A DNA stretch of 64,000 nt from Prochlorococcus sp. AG-363-P06 (lineage in GTDB: Bacteria; Cyanobacteriota; Cyanobacteriia; PCC-6307; Cyanobiaceae), in assembly GCA_003280025.1 (NCBI GenBank), contig QCGD01000005.1:62001-126000 (forward strand). The letters run 5' to 3'. The position numbers and the translations under genes were made by a program. The notes under the pieces are model-generated. The model had not been told where the DNA came from and did not search any database. It saw only the letters and a program-made list of their open reading frames with translations. Of the stretch, positions 39,158-47,086 are shown piece by piece. How positions within the stretch are numbered: position 1 is the first letter of the stretch; every line of letters starts with the position of its first letter.

Positions 39158-39238
39158 AATATAAATACTAAATCATTTATAAAACTAGCTCACATATTTA
39201 AAAATGAAACATTATCTTAATCATATGGGAAAAATTAA

Positions 39239-40984
39239 ATGAAAACCTTAAAGTTGAAAATAATAAAAAAATATCTTAAACCATATAAAAAAGAATTTTT
39301 ATATGGTGCAATAGCTCTTTTTATAGTAAATATTTTAAGTGTTTTAATACCTTTGGAAGTAAAAAATATTATTGATCAATTGCAAAATGTATTTTCTTCG
39401 AGTTTTGTAATTAAAAAATCAATTTGGCTAATTTTTCTTGCAACATGCATGGCTCTAATTAGATTATATTCACGGCAGATAGTTTTTGGAATAGGAAGAA
39501 AAGTTGAAGTAAATCTTCGACAAAAACTTTTCGATCATTTACTTATTCAAGATCCAGAATGGATTCAAAAAAAAGGTAGTGGCGATATTATTAGCAGAGC
39601 TACAAGTGATATTGAAAATATAAGAAGGTTACTTGGTTTTACTGTATTAAGTTTATGCAATATTGTTCTTGCTTATTCTCTGACAATACCTTCAATGTTT
39701 GTAATTAATAAACCACTTACTATATCTGCATTAATGATTTTCCCAATAATTCTAGGACTAGTAAGCCTATTTGGAGGAAGAATGGTAAGTCAAAGAAAGG
39801 CACAGCAGGAATCATTATCTAAACTAAGCGATTTAATTCAAGAGGATCTTTCTGGTATAAGTGCAATTAAAATTTATGGTCAAGAAAATGCAGAAATAAA
39901 AGAATTTAATATTTATAATACAAATTATCGTAATTCAGCAATAAAACTTGCACGAACTGCTAGTACTTTATTCCCACTTTTACAAGGCATTTCATCAATT
40001 TCATTATTAATTTTATTAGCTTTAGGAACTTATCAATTAGAGAATGGGTTTATATCAATTGGTGGATTAGTAGCTCTTATATTATATGTAGAAAGGCTTG
40101 TATTCCCAACTGCACTTCTAGGCTTTACATTAAATACATTTCAACTTGGTCAAGTAAGTTTAGATCGTGTAGAAGAAATATTCCAAAATAACCCTAATAT
40201 AGTAGATAAAAAAGGCACGAAAATATTAAAGAAAAAGATAAAAGGTTATTTAGAAGCAAAAAATTTAACAATAAAATATCCAGGATCTAAATTTAATTCA
40301 TTAAATGGTTTGAACTTTAAAATTTTCCCAGGAGAACTTATTGCGATAGTTGGCCCTGTAGGTTGTGGGAAAACTACATTAGCTAAATCTCTTGGCAGAA
40401 CAATTGAGATACCAGACTCGCAATTATATTTAGATGATATTGATATAAAAAACATAAGATTAGGAGATTTAAGAAAGAATATAGCTATTGTTCCTCAAGA
40501 AGCCTTTTTATTTACTTCAACAATTTCTGAAAATCTAAGTTTTGGAGAACCAAATGCCTCTAAGGAATTAGTTAGAGAAAGTGCATCAAAAGCTGGTTTG
40601 ATTGATGATATTGATAATTTCCCAAAAGGCTTTAGAACTATTGTAGGTGAAAGAGGTATCACATTAAGCGGAGGTCAAAGGCAAAGAACTGCACTAGGTA
40701 GAGCATTGCTTGTTGATTCTTCTGTAGTTGTTCTAGATGATGCTTTAGCTAGTGTTGATAACAAAACAGCCTCTTTAATAATTGAGGAAATGAGGGCAAA
40801 TAGAACTAAAACTATAATAATGATCAGTCACCAATTATCTGTAGCCGCAACATGTGACAGAGTTCTAGTAATGGATAAGGGTTTAATAGTTCAAGAGGGT
40901 ATCCATGAAGATTTAATTAAACAAAAAGGTCTATATAAAAATCTTTGGGAAAGAGAATTAGCAACTAGTAAAATAGAGAGCTAA
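39239..40984 (+). CDS. ABC exporter, fused permease and ATPase (MsbA/MdlB type)
   Basis: A 581-residue half-transporter with six helices (about 15-320) and an ATPase domain. Walker A is GPVGCGKTT, the Q loop FTS follows VPQEAFLF, the signature is LSGGQRQR, and the H loop is ISHQ. Walker B reads VVLDDALASVD, so the usual catalytic Glu is Asp; such sites are weak and usually occur in heterodimeric exporters with a second, intact half. No partner gene is adjacent. Substrate unknown; lipid or drug export is typical for the family. Confidence 0.88.
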   Translation: MKTLKLKIIKKYLKPYKKEFLYGAIALFIVNILSVLIPLEVKNIIDQLQNVFSSSFVIKKSIWLIFLATCMALIRLYSRQIVFGIGRKVEVNLRQKLFDHLLIQDPEWIQKKGSGDIISRATSDIENIRRLLGFTVLSLCNIVLAYSLTIPSMFVINKPLTISALMIFPIILGLVSLFGGRMVSQRKAQQESLSKLSDLIQEDLSGISAIKIYGQENAEIKEFNIYNTNYRNSAIKLARTASTLFPLLQGISSISLLILLALGTYQLENGFISIGGLVALILYVERLVFPTALLGFTLNTFQLGQVSLDRVEEIFQNNPNIVDKKGTKILKKKIKGYLEAKNLTIKYPGSKFNSLNGLNFKIFPGELIAIVGPVGCGKTTLAKSLGRTIEIPDSQLYLDDIDIKNIRLGDLRKNIAIVPQEAFLFTSTISENLSFGEPNASKELVRESASKAGLIDDIDNFPKGFRTIVGERGITLSGGQRQRTALGRALLVDSSVVVLDDALASVDNKTASLIIEEMRANRTKTIIMISHQLSVAATCDRVLVMDKGLIVQEGIHEDLIKQKGLYKNLWERELATSKIES

Positions 40985-41018
40985 AATCAATATTCAATAT
41001 AAGATAAATACCTTAAGT

Positions 41019-41747
41019 ATGTTTAAATTTCTAAAACCTCTAATGAATAACAAAAATTCAATTCCTAGTGATAAAAATAATTCAATTCATAGAATTTTAA
41101 ATACTGATATTAAAAAAGATCCCAACTCTCAAGAGGACGTAATAATATTTGGATGCGGATGTTTCTGGGGGGCAGAAAAATGTTTTTGGAAACTTCCTGG
41201 AGTAGTAACAACCTCTGTTGGTTATGCAGGAGGAATTAAAAATAGTCCTACCTATTATGAGGTATGTTCTGGTTTAACTGGTCATGCAGAAGTAGTAAGA
41301 GTAGTTTGGAATAAAAATGAAATAGATATTAGTGATCTATTAAAAATGTTCTGGGAATGTCATAATCCAACCCAGAAAAATAGACAAGGTAATGATGTGG
41401 GTACTCAGTATAGATCATCGATATACTATACAAATAAAAACAAAAAAGAAGTAATACAATCAAGTAAAGAAGAATATCAAAGAGGACTTAACAAAAAAAA
41501 TCTTGGATTAATTCAGACAGAAATAAAAATGATTGAAACATATTATTACGCTGAAGATTATCATCAACAATACCTTGCGATAGAAGGAAGTAGACAATAT
41601 TGCTCAGCATCTCCAACAAACGTAAAACTAGGACCTTTTAATGGTAGTAATTACAAATTAGAAAAAAAAATCTGGGAAAACTTTAATTGGGAAGTTGATA
41701 AGTGTGTATTGATGTCTGATAATAAACCTATAAAGAATAACAACTAG
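41019..41747 (+). CDS. msrA: Peptide methionine sulfoxide reductase
   Basis: Repairs methionine-S-sulfoxide in proteins. The catalytic stretch is GCGCFWGAEKCFW with the active Cys in GCFWG, then VGYAGGIKNSPTYYEVCSGLTGHAEVV, NPTQKNRQGNDVGTQYRS and AEDYHQQYLA. The 242 residues include an N-terminal extension of about 40 residues before the domain. Last plus-strand gene before tRNA-Pro. Confidence 0.95.
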   Translation: MFKFLKPLMNNKNSIPSDKNNSIHRILNTDIKKDPNSQEDVIIFGCGCFWGAEKCFWKLPGVVTTSVGYAGGIKNSPTYYEVCSGLTGHAEVVRVVWNKNEIDISDLLKMFWECHNPTQKNRQGNDVGTQYRSSIYYTNKNKKEVIQSSKEEYQRGLNKKNLGLIQTEIKMIETYYYAEDYHQQYLAIEGSRQYCSASPTNVKLGPFNGSNYKLEKKIWENFNWEVDKCVLMSDNKPIKNNN

Positions 41748-41754
41748 TCCTTCT

Positions 41755-41773
41755 TATCATTATAGTAATGATA
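41755..41773 (+). repeat. Perfect inverted repeat abutting tRNA-Pro
   Basis: TATCATTA (41755-41762), a 3-base spacer, then TAATGATA (41766-41773), an 8-bp perfect stem ending exactly one base before the tRNA. No T tract follows, so it is not an ordinary terminator of msrA. It could be an RNA-processing signal or part of an attachment-like site. Confidence 0.5.
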
Positions 41774-41847
41774 CGGGGCGTAGCGCAGTTTGGTAGCGCA
41801 CCACTTTGGGGTAGTGGGGGTCGTGGGTTCAAATCCCGCCGTTCCGA
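41774..41847 (+). tRNA. tRNA-Pro(GGG)
   Basis: A 74-base cloverleaf: acceptor CGGGGCG pairs with CGTTCCG (two G-U pairs), D arm AGCGCAG..GCGC, anticodon stem CCACT/AGTGG with loop TTGGGGT giving anticodon GGG at 41808-41810, T arm with GGTTCAAATCC, discriminator A. The 3' CCA is not encoded. A small minus-strand gene begins its stop codon at the very next base. Confidence 0.95.
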
Positions 41848-42012
41848 TTATTTATCAACATCATCATTAATTAAAGATTTGTATAATTTATACGAACTAA
41901 TGCCTACAGCAATGAATGTAAATGATGAAAAAAATATAAGAATAAATAAAGTAATATTTGAAACTTCAACCTCTCCTAATTGAAAAGATATAAAAAATTG
42001 ATTTAAAATCAT
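41848..42012 (-). CDS. 54-residue one-helix membrane protein next to tRNA-Pro
   Basis: Read from the minus strand: begins MILNQFFISFQLGEVE, one transmembrane helix (about 20-42), then a short polar tail ending DDVDK. Its stop codon touches the 3' end of tRNA-Pro, and it is convergent with that gene. It keeps an open frame with a normal hydrophobic/charged pattern. Not recognised. Confidence 0.5.
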   Translation of the reverse strand: MILNQFFISFQLGEVEVSNITLFILIFFSSFTFIAVGISSYKLYKSLINDDVDK

Positions 42013-42054
42013 TTGCCTAAGACTGTAAAGAAAATATTTAACTTTCTAAACAAA

Positions 42055-42456
42055 TTATAAATTCAAAAGAATCAAAATACCAAATATAGCTCTATAGTAT
42101 ATAAATATTTTCATTCCATATTTAGATATATATTTTATTATAAAATCTATTGCTAATAAAGAAGATATGAATATGGTAGTAAGTCCAATTATTAAAGGTA
42201 AAAAAGTAAAACTGAAAATTGATTTAATGAAAAGATTAAGTGAACGATCGCAGCTAATAAAATAGCAGGTATGCCTAAAAGAAAAGAAAACTTTGCGGCA
42301 TCTTTTCTTTCCCAACCCAATAAAAGTGCCAAAGAAATAGTAACTCCTGATCTAGATACGCCAAGTATTATTGCAAAAGCATTACTCCTAACAGTAATAA
42401 ATTCAGTTAAATCTTGAATTAATCCATATAAAATAATTTTAATTATTCCAAAAATT
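42055..42456 (-). pseudogene. uppP: Degraded undecaprenyl-diphosphatase gene
   Basis: Pieces of UppP (BacA) appear in order in different frames. The first frame has [15 protein letters not shown] (N-terminal motif region), which jumps straight to [41 protein letters not shown], so about 100 residues in between are missing and the PISSTAH motif is truncated. A frameshift near 42215-42240 follows, after which [24 protein letters not shown] continues as the UppP C terminus to a stop at 42055. Only about 134 of some 265 codons remain. A working copy would have to exist elsewhere. Confidence 0.8.
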
Positions 42457-42524
42457 TATGTATAAAAGTACTTCAAAAGTAAGTAATACAATTTACATTA
42501 TGAAAGTAAAAAAAATAATAAATT

Positions 42525-42803
42525 ATGAAGAATAAATTATTTCTAAAATTATTAATTGTTTTATCTATCTTTTTATTATCCGAAGATGTTAAAGCAAATT
42601 ATTGGCTAATTATTGGAACTTATAGACAAGGACCAGGAGCAAGACCAGCAGTAAGTGGAATAACTAGTCCTTCATTACACTCTATTCCAATGAAAGATTT
42701 AGAGACATGTAAAAAAGCAGGTATAGAAATTTCTGAAAAAATATTTAAACCTGTCTGGCAATTTGATAGTAAATGGACTTGTGTTTTTACTGGAAATAAT
42801 TAA
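42525..42803 (+). CDS. Small secreted protein, unknown
   Basis: A 92-residue protein with a signal peptide (about 1-24, cut near VKA-N). The mature part, beginning NYWLIIGTYRQGPG, is short and has two cysteines (LETCKK and WTCVF) that could form a disulfide. Weakly like a family of small exported proteins in marine picocyanobacteria. Divergent from the uppP remnant. Function unknown. Confidence 0.65.
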   Translation: MKNKLFLKLLIVLSIFLLSEDVKANYWLIIGTYRQGPGARPAVSGITSPSLHSIPMKDLETCKKAGIEISEKIFKPVWQFDSKWTCVFTGNN

Positions 42804-42808
42804 TAAAG

Positions 42809-42943
42809 TTATCTTTTAACATCATGCGCACATCCGTCACCCTTATAATTTTCACTTTCATAAAAATCATTTTTAGTTCCAAAATAAACAGTTAATGCTA
42901 CAAATGGAAAACTTAAAAAAAATAAAACTGCGGTAAGATCCAT
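42809..42943 (-). CDS. 44-residue one-helix membrane protein
   Basis: Begins MDLTAVLFFLSFPFVALTV, a single N-terminal helix, followed by a soluble tail (FYESENYKGDGCAHDVKR). ATG start, convergent with the secreted-protein gene 6 bases away. The conserved-looking tail with one Cys suggests a real small protein of the picocyanobacterial type; not identified. Confidence 0.55.
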   Translation of the reverse strand: MDLTAVLFFLSFPFVALTVYFGTKNDFYESENYKGDGCAHDVKR

Positions 42944-43222
42944 AATGCGAAATTTAAATTTTAATTGAATGAGGAAAAATTAATTTAAAATAATCTTTAA
43001 ATGAACTATTTAATAGATTATTAGTATAATTCTCATGCATATGTTATCAATGTTCCTAAACCAATAAATTAGTACTAGTGATTTAACATAAAATTATATA
43101 CAACTAAAATTCAATATAAAAATTAAGGATAAATCTGCAGTTACCATATTTTTAATAATATCTACATTAATATTATGTATATTCCAAAATTATCTCACGA
43201 GAACAATTTTTTAAAGTTGAAG
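42944..43222. other. 279-base gap; one possible small ORF without a standard start
   Basis: No normal gene seen. On the plus strand 43092-43214 is open for 40 codons and encodes a hydrophobic stretch (KDKSAVTIFLIISTLILCIF) but has no ATG, GTG or TTG; it may be a decayed gene. Confidence 0.4.
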
Positions 43223-43450
43223 TTAAGCAACTAAGGTCGAATCTTCTTTATGAGATGACACTCTTATTCTTTGTTCAATTTTAGGGCCATACATCTCATT
43301 TCCCCATATTTCAACTCTCGCATCATTTGGAGCCATAAAAGTAATTATATCAGTGGGAAATAATACCCTTTCTAAAAAAAAGTTTGAAGAACCAATACAT
43401 CTCAATACAATCATCCTGAAACTTTCGTTTTTATAAGAAAACTCAACCAT
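43223..43450 (-). CDS. DUF1830 family protein
   Basis: A 75-residue protein with the family pattern: an initial SYKNES..RMIVLRCIGSSNFFLERVLFPTD, then ITFMAPNDARVEIWG. Matches cyanobacterial DUF1830 proteins. Monocistronic. Function unknown. Confidence 0.8.
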   Translation of the reverse strand: MVEFSYKNESFRMIVLRCIGSSNFFLERVLFPTDIITFMAPNDARVEIWGNEMYGPKIEQRIRVSSHKEDSTLVA

Positions 43451-43533
43451 TCCAAATTAAAATTAATTTTATTTAACAAAATATTTAAATAAAAAAATGT
43501 ATAAAACATCACTTACAAAAAAATTAAAAATTT

Positions 43534-44475
43534 TTAATTTAAAAGAACTTCAATTAATTTTCTCTCTTGATTAATCAAAAACAAAACATCAGCATTAATT
43601 TCTTCAAAACTTTTGTTTGGAATAGATACATTTAACATTCTCAAAAAATTTGATAATTGCAAATCTTTAAGTGATTTGCCTTTTTTTTTAAACATATCCT
43701 TTTCTTGATAAGATTTCCATAAATTCATATATTCAAATTTGAGAGGCTTTATTTGCCAAATAGTATCAATTAAATTCCAAATATCTAAATATTGTGTTAA
43801 ATTTTTTTGAATATTTAATATGTAAGAAGATTCTTCAGAAGTTAACGAAGGATTAATTAATGTATGGTCATCAAAATAATTAGCAAGAGGTTTAACTCCT
43901 AAAAACCAGCCTTCAAGAATTAACAAATCCGGATAGTCTGTCCTCCAATGAGATCTATCCCCTAAACCATTCCTTAAAGATTTATCAAAAACAGGAGCCT
44001 TTAATTGCCCATCAACCTTCCAATTTATTAAAGTCTCCCGCATTAAGTGAACTGAATGACTTCCTGGGAATCCTCTAGAAACATTCCAAGGATTATTATT
44101 TATTGCTAACTGCATCTCATCAGATGGCAGATAAAAATCGTCAATAGAAATAACATTTAATTTAAAATTTAGTTTTAAAGATATTGCTTCCAACCATTTC
44201 CCCAATGTGGTTTTTCCAGTACCTGGCAAAGCAGAAATGCCAATTATTTTCCTTTCTGAAGATTTTTGTTTGAATTTATATGCCTGAGACAGAAGAGGTA
44301 AAGCTAAACCCCAAATCCAATCTTCATTTACATTGTTATCCCAATATTCGTTAATTAAAAGATGATCTTTATTAATATTCCAAAAACTGATCCAATCTTG
44401 TAAGGAATCCCATCCAATTTTAATAATTAATTTTTCAAATTTATCTAATGGGAAGTTAATATTTGAAAATTTCAC
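43534..44475 (-). CDS. D-glycerate 3-kinase-like P-loop kinase
   Basis: A 313-residue P-loop kinase of the plant/cyanobacterial GLYK type. Walker A is ISALPGTGKTTLG, followed by VISIDDFYLPSDEM, the family stretch NPWNVSRGFPGSHSVHL, KAPVFDKSLRNGLGDRSHW and LILEGWFLG. GLYK makes 3-phosphoglycerate from D-glycerate in photorespiration. Here it is the third gene of an operon with a glucosyl-3-phosphoglycerate phosphatase and a GH13 phosphorylase-like enzyme, which suggests it recycles glycerate released from glucosylglycerate. Substrate is inferred from family and context. Confidence 0.82.
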   Translation of the reverse strand: MKFSNINFPLDKFEKLIIKIGWDSLQDWISFWNINKDHLLINEYWDNNVNEDWIWGLALPLLSQAYKFKQKSSERKIIGISALPGTGKTTLGKWLEAISLKLNFKLNVISIDDFYLPSDEMQLAINNNPWNVSRGFPGSHSVHLMRETLINWKVDGQLKAPVFDKSLRNGLGDRSHWRTDYPDLLILEGWFLGVKPLANYFDDHTLINPSLTSEESSYILNIQKNLTQYLDIWNLIDTIWQIKPLKFEYMNLWKSYQEKDMFKKKGKSLKDLQLSNFLRMLNVSIPNKSFEEINADVLFLINQERKLIEVLLN

Positions 44476-45276
44476 TTATCTTCTAAGGTCTAACATATCA
44501 ATTAACTTTGTTATTTCATGTTTCCAACCATGACCATTAGGTCTTTCAGCTAAAGTAAATTCGTAATTTTTTAATTTATTTAATAAACTTAAATTAGGAC
44601 CATTAATATCTGGAATAACAATTCTAAAGTCTGAATTAATTAATAAAGGTAAATCATTAGGAGAATCTCCTAAACCTATAATTTTAATATTTGAATTATT
44701 TGAATATTTCTTAAGTTTATTTATTGCTTTTCCTTTATCTGAGTTAATTGATAATAAATGACTCATTCTATTACCTCTAAAAATTTCAACGTTATATCTT
44801 TTACAGCAAATTTTTATTTTTTCTTCTAGAAAACTAGGAGGGTTCAGAAATGGCATACTCCAATGTCTATCTCTCATTAAAGTTAATGAATTACCTTTTA
44901 ATCCTGTAAGTTCGGTAGCTTCATGATCAGAAAGATTATTAAGAGGAATTAAATTGTAACTAATATCCTTAGAAATAAACTTCAATATTTCTTCAAGAAC
45001 TTCATACTTTTCTCCAAGAATAATTTTGAATTCTTCATTTTTAATTGATTCACCATATATTGCTGCTCCATTCTCAACAATATAAGGATCAGTTAATTCA
45101 AGTTCATTTCTAATAACCTTAACTTCCGAAGCAGTTTTGCTAGTACAAAGTATAACAGGCACAGATAAATCTTTTAAGGTATTTATAGTTTCTTTGGCTG
45201 GATTAAGATCATATGAATGATCCATTAAAGTTCCATCAACATCGCTCACAACCCAAATAGAAGAATTTTCAATCAT
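44476..45276 (-). CDS. gpgP: Glucosyl/mannosyl-3-phosphoglycerate phosphatase (HAD-IIB)
   Basis: HAD phosphatase of 266 residues of the MPGP group. Motif I is VVSDVDGTLMDHS, motif II CTSKTAS, the cap carries VENGAAIYG and LTGLKGNS, and motif IV is GLGDSPNDLPLL. It should remove phosphate from glucosyl-3-phosphoglycerate to give glucosylglycerate. Its ATG overlaps the GH13 stop by one base (TAATG), and the synthase gpgS is encoded divergently close by, supporting the role. Confidence 0.88.
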   Translation of the reverse strand: MIENSSIWVVSDVDGTLMDHSYDLNPAKETINTLKDLSVPVILCTSKTASEVKVIRNELELTDPYIVENGAAIYGESIKNEEFKIILGEKYEVLEEILKFISKDISYNLIPLNNLSDHEATELTGLKGNSLTLMRDRHWSMPFLNPPSFLEEKIKICCKRYNVEIFRGNRMSHLLSINSDKGKAINKLKKYSNNSNIKIIGLGDSPNDLPLLINSDFRIVIPDINGPNLSLLNKLKNYEFTLAERPNGHGWKHEITKLIDMLDLRR

Positions 45277-47036
45277 TACAAATAACTAAGCCAAATTACT
45301 TGAAAAGGATCAAGGCTAATATTTTTCCAATTATATTTATTGGATGTTAGCAAATCACGCATACTAAGATCATTTATATTTATTTCTGGAAGATCTTGAT
45401 CATACAATTGATAATTGATCTTATTCTCTGTAATGTTGTGTATTGTATAAACAGATTCGCGTCCTTTTCCCCTTTTGATTACAACAATATCACATCTACC
45501 GTAAGATAAACATTCCATTTGAGAATCAGGATGAAATTGTTTTAGATTCGATCTTATATTCATAGCATTTTTAAGATAAGCTAAATTTTTATTAGCATTA
45601 GATTCAGGATTATCCAATATAGATGTAAGACTTTCATAGTCAAATTTCTCTCTATTTAGATCTCTTCTTTGACCAGTTAAGGAGAAACTTTTAATATCAT
45701 TTTCTGATGCCATTAAAGCTGGCAGGTAAAATGCTGGGACACCTTTAAGAGCTAAAACTAATAATTGAGTGAAAAGAAATCGTTCATACTGATAGCGATT
45801 AGAATCTATACCAGAATCTTCCATTGCACTCCACCAGCTAATATTCAACTCATAAGGTTTATCATCTCCATTTGATAAGCGTCTATGACTTACAAGACCT
45901 CCTCTTTTCTCACAATTAATTAATAAATCTTTAATTCTCTTTTCATTCATTAGACCTTCTAAAGCTCTTAATCCAACTCCATCATGAGATGCTGTGAAAT
46001 TAAAAAGAGTTGTATTTACAGGCAACTTTGGCCAGTTAAAAATCCAAGAATTCAGAATATCTGCTTTAGATGTGATAATTGCTTCTAAAAGAATAGGAGG
46101 CAAAGGGAAATTATATGCCATATGAGCCTCATCTTCAGGAACTAAATATGACAGATTTTCCCTCTGAGGAACGTTGGTTTCAGTTATTAATAATCCATCG
46201 GAAATAAGGTTATTTAAAAGAATTCGTAGAGTTTTAACAATTGAATGAGCCTTTGGCAAATGTAAACATGTAGTGCCAGATTCTTTCCAAATAAAACCTA
46301 CAGCATCGAGCCTAAACCATTTAACTCCATGAGATAAATAAGTAATAATTAAACTTAAGAAATAAATAGTCATCTTTGGATTATGCCAATTCAAATCAAT
46401 TTGGTCTGGACCAAAAGTTGTCCAAACTTGTTTCGGGCCATCCTCTGTATTTACTTTAGAAAATAAAGATGAGCTTCTAGGTCTAACAACCTTTGCCCAA
46501 TCAAGATTATGATCTGGGGAGAAAACATTAGAAATACCTGGTTCTTCGGAATTAATAAATTGTTGAACCCAAGGATGAGAAGATGAAATATGATTAAGTA
46601 CCAAATCAGCCATCAAAATATGTTTTTGAGAAATGCTTTTAAGATCTGTCCAATTCCCAAATTTCTCTTCCAAACAGTCATAACTTGAAACAGCAAAACC
46701 TCCATCACTAGTCGATTTCAAAAATGGAAGAATATGCAAAACTTTAGAAAGGCTTCCAAAATGTTTGCTTAATAATTCTCGAAGTGTTATTAATGTAGAT
46801 TCACCATGTTTATAAACAGAATCAGCATATGTAATTAAAACCGAATAAGATTCATCCCAACGTTCCTTATCACTTATTTCTTCAAAAGAAGATTTCTCTG
46901 AGAAATCATCTAAAATCTGTAATAATTGATTTGAAATAAAATTAATTTCTTCTGAAGTATTACTTGAATAAATTGTTTCTAACAATTTACGAAGTTTCAA
47001 TCTATCTAATTTTTTCTCTGAATCAATTTGCTTCAC
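45276..47036 (-). CDS. GH13 sucrose phosphorylase-like enzyme, likely glucosylglycerate phosphorylase
   Basis: A 586-residue GH13_18-type protein. Catalytic residues are visible: nucleophile Asp in WFRLDAVGF, acid/base Glu in ITETNVPQREN, and the transition-state Asp in ASHDGVGLRALEGL. In this subfamily the enzymes split sucrose, glucosylglycerol or glucosylglycerate with phosphate to give glucose 1-phosphate. Being in an operon with a GPG phosphatase and a glycerate kinase, opposite gpgS, points to glucosylglycerate as substrate. Sucrose remains possible on sequence alone. Confidence 0.82.
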   Translation of the reverse strand: MKQIDSEKKLDRLKLRKLLETIYSSNTSEEINFISNQLLQILDDFSEKSSFEEISDKERWDESYSVLITYADSVYKHGESTLITLRELLSKHFGSLSKVLHILPFLKSTSDGGFAVSSYDCLEEKFGNWTDLKSISQKHILMADLVLNHISSSHPWVQQFINSEEPGISNVFSPDHNLDWAKVVRPRSSSLFSKVNTEDGPKQVWTTFGPDQIDLNWHNPKMTIYFLSLIITYLSHGVKWFRLDAVGFIWKESGTTCLHLPKAHSIVKTLRILLNNLISDGLLITETNVPQRENLSYLVPEDEAHMAYNFPLPPILLEAIITSKADILNSWIFNWPKLPVNTTLFNFTASHDGVGLRALEGLMNEKRIKDLLINCEKRGGLVSHRRLSNGDDKPYELNISWWSAMEDSGIDSNRYQYERFLFTQLLVLALKGVPAFYLPALMASENDIKSFSLTGQRRDLNREKFDYESLTSILDNPESNANKNLAYLKNAMNIRSNLKQFHPDSQMECLSYGRCDIVVIKRGKGRESVYTIHNITENKINYQLYDQDLPEININDLSMRDLLTSNKYNWKNISLDPFQVIWLSYL

Positions 47037-47086
47037 TTTGAAAAAATCATCGAACTATTAACACTATTCTGCACATCAAATAGAAA

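Noticed and set aside
41768-41983. 71-residue plus-strand ORF
   Set aside because: It is the translation of tRNA-Pro and of the complement of the small minus-strand gene; the tRNA fold is clear.
42055-42315. 86-residue minus-strand ORF as a gene
   Set aside because: It is only the C-terminal frame of the broken uppP; its first 25 or so residues are an out-of-frame reading of the conserved region.
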